In this document: positions 49,976 through 61,122 of the stretch, in pieces
How positions within the stretch are numbered: position 1 is the stretch's first letter
Layout: each line of letters opens with the position of its first letter
Origin: Sphagnum compactum
Taxonomy: Eukaryota; Bryophyta; Sphagnopsida; Sphagnales
Assembly (NCBI GenBank): GCA_965153455.1
Contig: OZ234493.1
Span: 32,106,213 to 32,170,212, forward strand
Reading direction: 5' to 3'
Length of the DNA stretch: 64,000 bases
The notes under the pieces: model-generated
What the model was told of the DNA's origin: nothing
The model's input: the letters and a program-made list of their open reading frames with translations, nothing else
Databases searched by the model: none
Made by a program: the position numbers and the translations under genes

Positions 49976-50884
49976 ACTTGAACTGTGTATAGACATCTGG
50001 AAATTTTTCTTAAAATTTTCGAATTATGGCTATTGAAAATATAAAAAAGCACACGATTTTAGCATTTAAATATAGATTTTTGGCTATACATAGCCAGGGG
50101 AAAAAAAAAAAAAAAAACTGGTTTCAGATAAAGGTTTCATGAACTGAATAATGAACAAAATCCAAGTCCAAAGAACCGCTAGTTCCAGTTTATTTCAAAA
50201 ACCTCAAAGAACCCACGGTTTTCAAGAAAGAACCGGCGGGTTTAAAGGTGCTTCTTTTGAATTTTTGTTTTTTTGGGGGGAGAACTGTGATCAATAGGGT
50301 ATATATAACAACCCCAGTTCTTTTGATTTCTTTGAGGACTGCAGTTATATGAACCCCCCCAAGAACCGCCCTGATAACCTCCGGGGGTCTGTTCCAGTTT
50401 CTGATGACTGCCATGCAATTAACAATTGACAGTTTTTATGCCAGAATATTTTATTTTATTTTATTTTATTTATTTATTATTTCAGAAAAATAATTAGGTC
50501 TGGCAGTCCCAAATTGAATATTTCAAAATTTCGAAAGTCCGTAATATTTGATATCCATTATTGTAAAAATCTCCACTTATCATAGCATCTCAAATGGGTA
50601 TCAAAAACCACCTTTGTCCTGCACATAATACAAATAATTATTATTTTTTCAAAAAAATAAAATAATTTGTCTTTAAAAAATTTGAAATTATTGAATTTTC
50701 CATCATCTATTATGATATTTGTGATATGAGTAGTGAAATTATTATTGAGAGTGTAGGTATAAATTATGATGGATTTTCAACATCTCAAACTTCATATTTC
50801 CACAAAAATTCATTTCCACTATTTTGGGGATTATTCAATGCATGAAACTGACCTTTAGGTAAGGTACCTAATTGCCTTCACACC

Positions 50885-50950
50885 CAGAATCCCAAAACCC
50901 TAAACCTAAAACCCTAAACCCTGAATCCCAAAGCCCTAAACCTAAATCTC
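50885..50950. repeat. Interstitial telomere-like CCCTAAA repeats
   Basis: Six or so imperfect CCCTAAA/CCC(A/G)AAA units in a row. This is the plant-type telomere motif and is probably a relic of repair or of an element end. Confidence 0.75.
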
Positions 50951-51896
50951 AGGCATTGGTGATAAAAGCCCTTTTTGTAATCTTTTGATGAGGAATGTTT
51001 GGTGTGAACACAGAATCTGAGTGCTACAATCATGTGCATGATGATGAAAGCTGAGAAATGAGGACTGCTAAGAGGTTCAAACAAGCTTTTCCTTTCAGCT
51101 CACCATTGCATATGGTTTTGCTGCCATTATCCATTCAAAGTGTGGAGATGTCCATAATATTATAAGTCCACCTCTTCAAATTGCCAACCCTCACACACCT
51201 AGAGACATGATTTGTCCACATGAGTATGCAATTTACGTGTGATCTGGGGCACAACCTACATGATCAACAGACACCCACAAGGTTTAAAGTTCTTGGATAT
51301 GTAGAACTTCTCTCCTGTTGCATCAAATCTGATCTTGATGATAAGGGACGTAGCTTGAACCTGAGAACCCCATGCGGTAGTTTGAGGCAAGAGTGCTCAA
51401 TTGACAGCAGAGATTGGCTGGAGGCTCAAGGGTTTGAACCTCCCCTTATGTAAAGGTATTACATTTCTTATTTCCTGGAACAACTACTTAAAAAAAACAC
51501 AATAGAAAGACAGAATCTCCTGAAAACAGGAGATGACTGACACACCTCATGGTGGGGAAGGTAGGAAAATTAACATGGAAATGATTGTAACATCTCTAAC
51601 TGGAAACACATGCAGAGAATGGTACCTTATATGATGGAAGTTTTGTTGTTTGATTTGCCAGCAACAGTGCACTGCAAAAGTGTATGTGGATATGGAGCTC
51701 GGTATTACAAATGACTTCAGTGTTCTGAAATACTCGATATGAGCATCTGAGTTCTTTCTCAAGTTTGTGAAAGAAATATCATCCTCTTTGTGGTGCCTCA
51801 GATGCTGGTCTGAGAATGAGCTTCATAACAGCTGATGAGGAAGAGGAGCCACTTGCGACTTCAATTGGGTGGGACCTTCATTGCTACATTGCAGTT
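50951..51896. other. Intergenic DNA upstream of the ABCG gene's 3' end
   Basis: No gene recognised. A weak box-B-like GGTTTGAACCTCC at about 51,430 hints at a third SINE-like remnant. The last part probably includes the ABCG 3' untranslated region. Confidence 0.4.
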
Positions 51897-54800
51897 TTAA
51901 CGTGTTTGAAAGTTGAGGAACTTGATGGCAAAGGCAAATGCAACCCAAAAGAGACCCATGAAGACAAAGCAAACCGCGACAACAATTCCCAACCAGTCAT
52001 ACTTGTAGCCAAGGTAGCCCAATACGAAATCCTTGACAGCAATCTGGCTACTGAAGCCGGCAGCCAAGATGGGTGTATTTACATCACCCAGTTGTGATGT
52101 GATGAGACCATACAAAGTCCATGCAACTGGACATATCCAATAATACCATACCCACCAACCTGGCATCTTTGCCTTGGGAATCAGAAAACCTGAAAACAGG
52201 TTCCATAAAGAATAGAACCCAGAAGACGTCACAGCTGCCAATTGCTGGGAGGCAGTGAGCCCCACAGCCATCATTCCATACAATGTAAAGTAGGTGAATG
52301 TCAGAAACATGAACAGGATATACCAAAAGAATTTTGCAGCAGTCCATTCAAAATGGATCATTGAGTAAGTAATCACTCCATAGACAATTGTTTGGGCAAA
52401 AACGTAAGGTACCTCGATCAGTGCCTGAGCACAGGCATAAGACAGGGGTGAGTACATACCAGCTGCCCGCTCCCTATAAAACACTGACCTCTCCACAGAC
52501 ACTACAGGCTGCACACTGGATGCATTATTGACTCCCAGAAATAGCACAGATGCATACAGCACTCCCATCACATTGAACACATCTTGTTGAGTTGCGCGCT
52601 TATCACCCAGCTGCCAAAATATTGATCCAAACAACACTGCAACAACTACTGTGAAGAAGAATCGCACGGCATTGTAGTATGGGCTGCGCCAGTATGTGAG
52701 ATTCTGCTTCCACAGACACGCCTTAAACTGAACAGCCGAGGGCTGGGAAAACTGAGTTGGGAAGCTTAAGTCTTCTGAACCAGGCTTTGGGGTACTCAAC
52801 TCCCTGATGATATCTGCATTCACCTTGTATAGCTCTGAGTTTGCGTATAATAATGCAAAGTTTCTATCAAGCTGTGATTCCATAGCTGGGGTAGTGATCT
52901 CAAGCATCCACGTTGCGGGATTGTAGCCTGCTTTGATTGGTGGTATCCCAGGGAATTGTGAGAAGTAAGCAATCAACTCCTGGGAGAATTGGCCAAGAGG
53001 ACCAGCATATATCGCTTCACCACCACGTTTGACCAGTAGAAGCTCATCAAAGGCCTCAAATATGTTAATGCTCGGTTGATGTATGGTGCAGACAACAGTT
53101 CTTCCTGTGTCCACAGTATTGCGCACTGTGCGCATCACAATTGCAGCTGCCCGAGCATCCAGACCTGATGTAGGCTCATCCATGAAGATGACAGAGGGGT
53201 TGGCAACAAGTTCCACAGCAATTGTAAGGCGCTTCCTTTGTTCTGTAGATAGACCTGTGCTGCCTGGAAGCCCAACTAGAGCATTCTGTAGTGTTTTGAG
53301 CTCTACCAATTCCATGACCTCTTCCACAAAGAGGTTTCGCCTCATACTGTTAACCTCCCGAGGAAGTCGTAACCATGATGAATACAAAAGAGATTCATAC
53401 ACAGTCACCTGCAATCAATCCTTTCCCTACTGAGATGTTTATAGAGTATGATGCTTGTTTCCCAAACATCTGATGTATGAAATTGATTCATTTCAACAGG
53501 CTGCCAGTTTGGGTCAAGGTGATGCCCCCACTGACAGTAATAAGACTGCAATTGCATAGACAGGACCTTCAAGTGAAAACCTAAATACAATCAGTGAATG
53601 AAGACAGAGAACAAGAACCTGTGGAGAATGAATGTCTGTTTGCTCCACATATCCTGAGATTCGTGCAAACGATTTTTGCACTTTGGTGTATCCAGCCACC
53701 TTGATCGTTCCCTCGATGTACCCACCTGTTTTCCTTCCAGCAAGAACATCCATGAGGGTTGTCTTGCCTGCCCCACTGACTCCCATGAGTGCTGTCAACA
53801 CACCAGGTCTGAAAGCACCACTTATACTCCGTAATAGCTGCAATCTCTCTGATGTCAACCCCTGGGCTTTCATCTCAGCAGGCATGTCGACAAAATATGA
53901 CATGTTGTCAAAGGTTAGAGCCAAAGGTTGAAATGGCAGTATCATGCCCTTTTGTCCTTGGGGTTGCTGCTGGCTTGCTGGAACAGTCAGTTGAATGCCA
54001 GCAGAGTCAGTAATAGTAACACTAGTGGTGTTCCCAGAATTGCTAGTCCCAGTCTTTCCATTAAATGCTTCTTCTGAAACAGTTGCTTGAGGCTGACCCA
54101 AAGGCTGCAAATATTTGAGTGCACATACTAATGTGAAATTGAACAAACAAGTGTATGCAAAAAGTACCAAGGCACCAATTCCATACCAGTAGGCTTCAGT
54201 AAACATTCCTTTACTTGTCAGGATGCTATAAGACAATGGCACAGGAGCATTGGGACTAGTAACTTGCCATCGTTTAGCAAGGAACTCATTCACAGCTATG
54301 GCATTTTGAGCATATGAGAGAGGTGAAATCCAGAACCCCCAAATCCACCAATCGGGTATATTGGCCTTGGAGAGAATGAATCCACCAAGCACAAATAGAA
54401 TGAGCAGTGCAAATGAACCAAATGTATTGGCAATTACCATTGTTCGACCAAGAGCACCAATTGTGCGGAACAGACCAATTGCCATCTGGTGCATCAGAAA
54501 CAGCAGCAGCATGTAGCGGAAGAATCTGAAAGCCTCTGGAGCAAGTCCAACAATAAAGTACACGATGCAGGACCATATCAGGGCTTCAATTGCAGAGTAG
54601 GGTATCCGCATGATCCAACCAGGCACACAAAAAGCCCAAGCAGGATAAAAGAGGTTGTCACGCTGTTTGTAGAAGACTGGAAGCCGATAGACTGTAAGAG
54701 CCATCTCTGTGAATGCATTGAACATCATGTGAATCAATGCAAAGAAGAGTGTGCTCATATACAGATACCCATTTTGCTCATCAACTGGATGAAGCCTTGT

Positions 54801-56339
54801 CCGGGGAAACAAAGTAGAACAAATTGTTGCAAGGAGTGCAACCTGAACGGTTCGAAATACATATAAAAACTTATTGCGTTTGATGAGTAACCACTCCCTT
54901 CCTGTGCATGCTTTGAAAAGCTCCCACCTTGACAATGCATACTTTACTTTGACAAGGGCGGCAGGGTGGTTCTTTGCCCTGTCGTATGGAACAGAGAGAT
55001 ACTCCTTCATCTCTTGTCCAATTTTGTAGTCCTGAAAAAACTTTGCTATCTGAGGCACAGACACAAACTCATAGGGTTTTGTCGGGTCTCCCCAGTATTG
55101 TTCCTGATCTTTCTTTGATGTGACCTCTTGAAGAAAATCTGCAATCCCCTTCCGATCTGGGAGCTTAAAGCCTAAGCTCTCAAAAAATGCCAAACTGCTC
55201 TCTCGGGGGCCCATGTACATGATATGGCCCTCTGCCAACAGTATGATGTCATCGAAAAGCTCAAACGTCTCTGGTGCAGGCTGGAGGAGAGCCATCAACA
55301 CTGTTCCTTGCAGTAGATGCACAAAGTCACCAGTCGACCTCACAATCTGAAAGGTTGTAGAACTGTCCAATCCGGTGGAGATGTGATCCATGAAAAGAGT
55401 CTTTGTGGGGCCAACCACCATCTCTCCTGTGGTCACCCTTTTTTTTTGACCTCCTGAGATACCTCGAAGCATGTCACTTCCAACAAAAACATCAGCACAG
55501 ATTTCCAGTCCAAGCACCTTGAGGATGTAGTCTGTGGACAAGCTATGTCTCATCCCTTGCATTGCAGTTCCTTTCATGAATGCATCAATGTGAGGATCTG
55601 GTTGAATGTTCAATTCCCTTTCCCTCCTCCTAAGCTCTTCCAACAGCTCAAACCTCGGACCTACCCCTTGACAGCGAGCAGCAAAATCCAAAGTCTCCCG
55701 CACAGTGAGCTCTCCAATGTGGTCATCATTTTGACTGATGTAAGCAGCTGTTCTTTGGGGTTTGAATTCATTCAGCAAGTGTCCATTGTAAGTGATAGTC
55801 CCAGTTTCACGCAGATCTTTTTCTGATAGCTTGCCAGACAAAGCCAACAAAAGAGTTGTCTTCCCAGCTCCTGGGGGCCCAAGCAACAGAGTCATCCTCC
55901 CTGGTTTGATCACACCACTAATGCCATGCAATATAGAAAGCGGACGTTTATTATTCGGCCGCAAAAGTTTGCATGAAGCAAGGCAAGCTTCAAAAATGTC
56001 ACGGCTGAAGTTGATCAGAGTAGGCTGAGCTCGATCTCCCACATAAACATCTGCACTCACAGATAAATTCTCAAACCGTACCTCAACAGTGGGTAGTACA
56101 AGGCCTACTCGCTCGATTCGTTCTTTGATGTGAAGCAGGAGTTGTGCAGTGTCCTGTTTGCTGGTAGCAAGAGCATTGTCCAAAACCTGTTGACGCTCAG
56201 CTTGCCCATGCAGAAGTCGTTCTAGAGCAGCCCACTCTAGAGATTCTTGAGGTTCAACTCGGTAGTCTGCCGCACTGTTGGTTGTTGTTCCCTGTTGTTG
56301 AAGATACCATGACCTACCATCGTCATTCCAACCAGCCAT
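51897..56339 (-). CDS. ABCG: Full-size ABCG (pleiotropic drug resistance type) transporter
   Basis: Two coding exons on - (56339-53619 and 53408-51897) join in frame to 1,410 residues, within the usual 1,400-1,450 range. Order is NBD1-TMD1-NBD2-TMD2, the reversed layout of plant and fungal PDR pumps, which export terpenoids, hormones or lipids across the plasma membrane using ATP. NBD1 has Walker [10 protein letters not shown] (residues 154-162) and signature ISGGQKKR (294-301). Its Walker B is LFMDH, with His319 where Glu is expected. NBD2 has GVSGAGKTT (about 855), GLSTEQRKR and an intact [10 protein letters not shown] (about 980). TMD1 includes [15 protein letters not shown], and TMD2 [17 protein letters not shown] start eight codons upstream (56363) is also in frame. 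The single intron follows HSPQ and is far fewer than is typical of flowering-plant PDR genes. Substrate cannot be told from sequence. Confidence 0.95.
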
Positions 56340-56370
56340 GATTCTTGCACTCCTCTTTTGCAAGGTGCTA

Positions 56371-56397
56371 TACTACTACTACTACTACTACTACTAC
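56371..56397. repeat. (CTA)n microsatellite in the ABCG leader
   Basis: Nine trinucleotide units about 30 bases upstream of the ABCG start codon (AGT-type repeat on the transcribed sense strand). Confidence 0.8.
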
Positions 56398-56916
56398 TGG
56401 GCCTTCATAACCAAACAAGGAAAGAAAATTTCTTTGATCACACAATCAAAAGTGCCCCCTGCATATCTTTGATCTTTTCACAATCACAATCCCTTTTTGC
56501 ATTTATAATTGATCATGATGAGTATTTGCACAAAAATTTCTAAGAAAATTCAATTCAACTCAATTCCAGTTGCATTTGCAATGCCATTCAATATTTCTTC
56601 ATTCGAATGAAACTTAATTGTCACCAAATCAATTCAATTCTTTCATCAATTACTCAATCGATTGATCATCACTGGTAGTGCGTAGCGTAGCAGCATGGAG
56701 CCCCGAGTTGATTGTGATGAGCATTGCACAAATATCAATTTTACTCTTTGAGAAAGGCAATTTCCTCTAGGAAGTTGATGTGGACCAAAGATACGGTCCA
56801 TCCACACTCTCTCTTCAAGAACAAAGAGACAGGGTGAAAAGAGACCTAGCATGAAGACATCATCAGGGCACAAGAGATGAATCAATATGTGACAGATTTC
56901 AGAGGCAAACCAGATC

Positions 56917-56952
<36 letters not shown>

Positions 56953-57240
56953 CTCTCTTTCTTTCTCTCCAGTGAAAGTCAGTAGTGAATGTCAAGTGTG
57001 TTCACATGGGTGATGCACATAGGAAACTAAGGAGGAAACCAAATTCAAAAGCTCAAAAACAATCATGTGGGAAAAGTCTCTTGGGATTTTGTGCAATCCT
57101 GGAAGCCATGCATAGAGCCTGAAGAAGAAGAAGAAGAAGAAGAACAACAACAACAAAATCAATGCCCAAAAAGTCCCATTGTGCAACAAAGCTCCAAAAG
57201 CCATCCTACAAGACATCAGAGCATCTCATTGTAACAGACA
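56398..57240. other. Probable ABCG promoter region with microsatellites
   Basis: Holds a (CT)n tract (56921-56957) and a (GAA)n(CAA)n tract (about 57121-57156). No TATA box is clear enough to call, and no other gene is seen. Confidence 0.45.
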
Positions 57241-58700
57241 TGCGTAACCGCCATTATGGATGAGTTTCATCGTTTTTGTTCTTGGTGCTAATCAACGACA
57301 AATCGTCTCTTTGTCATTAGAGTATTTATTCATCCATCAGCTTGGATTATTATCATCAGAAACCTTGGAGATCATTGCGGATGAAATACATCTTGCTAAT
57401 CACCTATAAATCTCCTCTTAACCTCAACATTCATCCACCCACTCAAATTATTATTATCATTGTGGATGAAATACATCTCGCTAATCACCTATAAACCTCT
57501 TTCTTAATCCTGAACATTCATCTGTAAAACTCGAATTTTTTATTATCATGAAGTCGATGAAATACATTTTGTTAATCACCTATAAATATCCTCTTAGTCC
57601 TCGAACATTCATCCATCAACTCAAATTATTGTTATTAGAAACCATGGAAATCATTGTGGATGAAATACATATCGCTAATTGTGTGTTGATCTCTTTCATG
57701 GGGATTGTTGTGGATGAAACACATCTTCCCAATAATCTACAAATCTCCTTGTAGTCCCAAAACATTCATCGACCGTCTTGAATTATTATTGTTTACACAA
57801 ACAAAAAATTATTATATTGTTATGAAGAAACCATGGAGATCATTGTGGATGAAATTCATCTTGCAACTAATCACTTACAAATATCCTCTTACTTAGTCCT
57901 CAAATATTCATCAACCACTTCAAAAAAATTATCATCCACTAGAACAAAAGGATGTGTCACACTATGGCCTTCCCATTTACATTAAAAAGTATCCTAAGGG
58001 AAAAGAAGAATTATGGAAACTCAAATATTTCACCATACAAAAATATAATCCTCAAAAAATCCTCAAAAAGAAACCAAAAGCCTTCAAGATAATATAACTC
58101 TATAATAACTAATCTCAAGTTTCAACACAAGCCAAAATATCATCTTTCAAATATCCTCATATGAAAATAGACCTATTATTTATTATTACCTAGTAGGGGC
58201 CTATAAAAATCCATTAAGCTACTATATACTCTATAATGAATCTAAACACAATATCCTTGCATTGATAGGCAAGGCCAACAAACTATTGTTAATAAAAACA
58301 ACAAAGATCATTGTGGATGAATTTCATCTCACTAATGATTTACATCGTGAACATGCATCCACCACCTCAAATGATTGATTATTATCCACCTACTCAAATT
58401 ACTATTACCCACCAATTTGTATTATTGTCATCAAAAAAACCATGAAGGTCGTTGTGAATCAAATACATTTTGCTAATCGCCTACAAACCTCCTTTTAGTT
58501 CGTAAACATTCATCCACCAACTCAAATTTCTTTTAATATCCACTAACTCGAATTATTGTTATCAAAAACCATGAGATCATTGTGCATGAAATGCATATTG
58601 TGAATCATCTACAAATAGCCTTTTAGTCCTTAAACATTCATCCGTCAACTTGAATTATTAATATTATCATAAGATTGTGAAGATCATTGTGCATTACATT
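57241..58700. repeat. Degenerate satellite-like array, unit about 90-130 bp
   Basis: The phrase ATCATTGTGGATGAAATACA recurs in about ten diverged copies (near 57371, 57458, 57547, 57651, 57703, 57838, 58306, 58449, 58574 and 58682). Each copy is followed by CTAATCACCTATAAA, then CATTCATCCACCAACTC, then AAATTATTATTATCA. About 360 bp of unrelated AT-rich sequence at 57,930-58,290 interrupts the array. Short open frames across it are by-products of the repeat. Confidence 0.88.
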
Positions 58701-59314
58701 CATCATAACATAAAATTCTTTTTTTTTAAAAAAAACAAAAGATACTGAAATAATTTGAAAAGTCACCTTGTGTTTGGGTCAAAACCTCCTATTTTAGCCT
58801 CAATTAAAGTTATTGTTTAAAAATGATTAATATTGATATTAGGGATTGTTTAATCCTAATTTTCATAAATTTGAAAACATTCAATTATCTAAGTTAGTTA
58901 TCAAAATCAATTATGGGTTCTTTTGTAAAAAACTCATGAAATCATTGTCAAAATTATTTATTGATGAAATTGACAAGATGCCAATAAAAGTGCCAAGCTT
59001 TGGATGCTTTTAAAAACCCCTATCTTGCAACAATTAAACATTACATTTTAAAGGTGTGTTCACACATTCTGATAAAGGTGTTGGTAAAGGAGATGTAAGT
59101 TACAATTGTTCACATAATGTGTCCAATCATCAACAAATAATGTACATGGCATGCACACATGGCTTACTATCAAACTCATTATCATTTTTGGTAGTGTGTG
59201 GTGATAAATTATTGATGTGGATTTCAAAATCTTTAAAAAATGAACATTCTTGCCCCTATTGAAGATGGTAAGTTATGAACTTGAATTCACAACTAGTAAA
59301 CTATCAACTTGCTA
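58701..59314. other. AT-rich DNA, nothing recognised
   Basis: No gene, repeat array or structured element was identified between the satellite-like array and the Helitron. Confidence 0.5.
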
Positions 59315-59817
59315 TCCTATATATAAAAGCTAAGTTGGTGTCTGTGTGTCCGTCTGTGTGTCACAAGACGTTCTGCGTTTTAACATTACGGCGGAACCGG
59401 CGGCAATTAGGGCAGTTGGGAAACATCTTTGGGGGAGGGAGATGCCTGGTGAAGGAGCGGATGACAGGTGACGGGGCGGGGGGGGGGGGCAGCACGTGCG
59501 GTTTTCTGAGTTTCACCCTGTCTTTTTTTTTTCTTGAGCCGTTCCACTGCTACTACATAGATTTTCACTGCTCCTACCTGTCCAGCTGCTATAAACCTCT
59601 CGAACCTTGTGCATTAAATGCTAAGATTCAGCATTTCGTACTGAGTTTCAGCATTCCATATTGAGATTTAATAAAATTTCTTTACTTTACGGATACCACT
59701 AAAAGAGGGGTTAGGGGGCGAAAGGAAGCCCAAAGATGGTGAATTTGTGAATATCTCTAATACCCACCCGGGCGGGGGGGAGCTTGACGGGTGCATTATG
59801 CACCGGGTTCACACTAG
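59315..59817 (+). mobile_element. Non-autonomous Helitron, 503 bp
   Basis: The 5' end is TCCTATATATAAAAGC, preceded by A. The 3' end is CTAG followed by T. A hairpin (GGTGCA, loop TTA, TGCACC) lies 13 bases before the 3' end. These are the three structural marks of Helitrons: 5' TC, a subterminal hairpin with 3' CTRR, and insertion between A and T with no target duplication. The interior is GC-rich relative to its surroundings, has a G run near 59,480 and no Rep/helicase coding capacity, so it would need enzyme supplied elsewhere. Confidence 0.75.
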
Positions 59818-60002
59818 TATCCATAATTGAGGACCATCCCTCCTCATTCCTATGTGCTACACCTTCTACTTTTTACACCATTCCTCTTTCTCGCATGTTG
59901 TATCTTCTTCGATTATTCCAATCTCTACATTCTTCCACTCCTTCATGCTCAACCTTCCACTCTGCACCTACAAGCGTCAAACATAGACGAATTAATTTGC
60001 AA

Positions 60003-61122
60003 TTGATGGAGGCAATTCCATTAAATTCGGCTGGAAGAGGCAAGGGTGCTTCAAAAGGAAGATCGAATGACAACATGGATGGTCAACAACACCAAACAAA
60101 TTGGGAATATAGTGAGGTGCTTGTGTTCATCAAGTGCAAAGAAGTAAAGTACACTACATAGAAGGAGCTTGTAGATCTAAGAACCTATATGGTTCATTCT
60201 ATGCAAAGATGGACAAAGATTGTAGATAAATTTCAAAACATGATCAATGCATAGGTGCCACAAAATTCCAAGACATGCAAGGATAAATATAACGGCCTCC
60301 ATTTAGATTATAAAAAATATATAAACTACCACAAGGGAACCAGCCACAACATTTCTTACTGGGAGTTGGTTGTGGATGAATGTGACAAGCTACACTTGCC
60401 AAGGCAATTTGACTATGGGTTCTATGAGGCAATATATGTGTTCCAAGGAAAGAGGAGTGTCAACAAACTAATCCATGTGAAGGACTTGTAGGTTGATGGA
60501 GATGCAAACTACATTGCGTCAATAGTAAATTCATAGGAAAATCAAGAATTAGCACAACCACAATGTACATTCATGTAGGAAATTCTTGGTGATGACTATG
60601 TTATAAAGAAACAAATTGCAAATGATGGCAATGACACAGTTCCAATTCGGATGAATGTTGTGAACCTGGATGATTTCTCAAAAAACACTCATCGTCATGA
60701 AGTGCCATTTGTCAATTTGTTAAACATTCGAACTTAGGAGCAAACAACAAAAAAATCTTGACCACCCCGGCTACACCTAGAAGTACAAGAGTCAACCAAA
60801 AGCGAAATAATGCATTTTCACTAGTAATTGAAGCAATTGACAAGAACAACAAGGCAATGGTGGAAGCCATGGACCGAGCCATGGATCACATGAATGTTAC
60901 CCATATGGAAATTGAAGAGAAGTGAATGACAGTCCATGGGCGCACCTTCAAAGAGTGCCTCGAATACCTAAAAAAGAGAAACAAAAAACTTCATAAGGCA
61001 AGTCAAAACATGGTGAGTGTCTTTTCTAATGTGAGTGCAACCATGTGTCATGCTTTCATACTTGATGAAAAAAACATGCCTTCACTAGTGAATTTGAACT
61101 CAATTCCATCAAATGAAGAGTG
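60003..61122 (+). pseudogene. Broken Myb/SANT-like (trihelix) transposon-associated gene
   Basis: The + strand encodes, across stops, a Myb/SANT-like DNA-binding domain: MEAIPLNSAGRGKGAS, then NWEYSEVLVFIKCKEV, a stop, MQRWTKIVDKFQNM, a stop, SKTCKDKYNGLHLDYKKYIN, HNISYWELVVDECDKLHLPR and YEAIYVFQGKRSVN. Further down come IEAIDKNNKAMVEAMDRAMD and HGRTFKECLEYLKKRNKKL in a single frame, interrupted by a stop. Such domains accompany PIF/Harbinger-type transposases or domesticated derivatives in plants. No transposase half is visible here. Several in-frame stops make a functional product unlikely. Confidence 0.7.

Noticed and set aside
51330-51460. Candidate tRNA gene with GGTTTGAACCTCC
   Set aside because: No matching acceptor stem or anticodon arm could be drawn; at best a SINE remnant.
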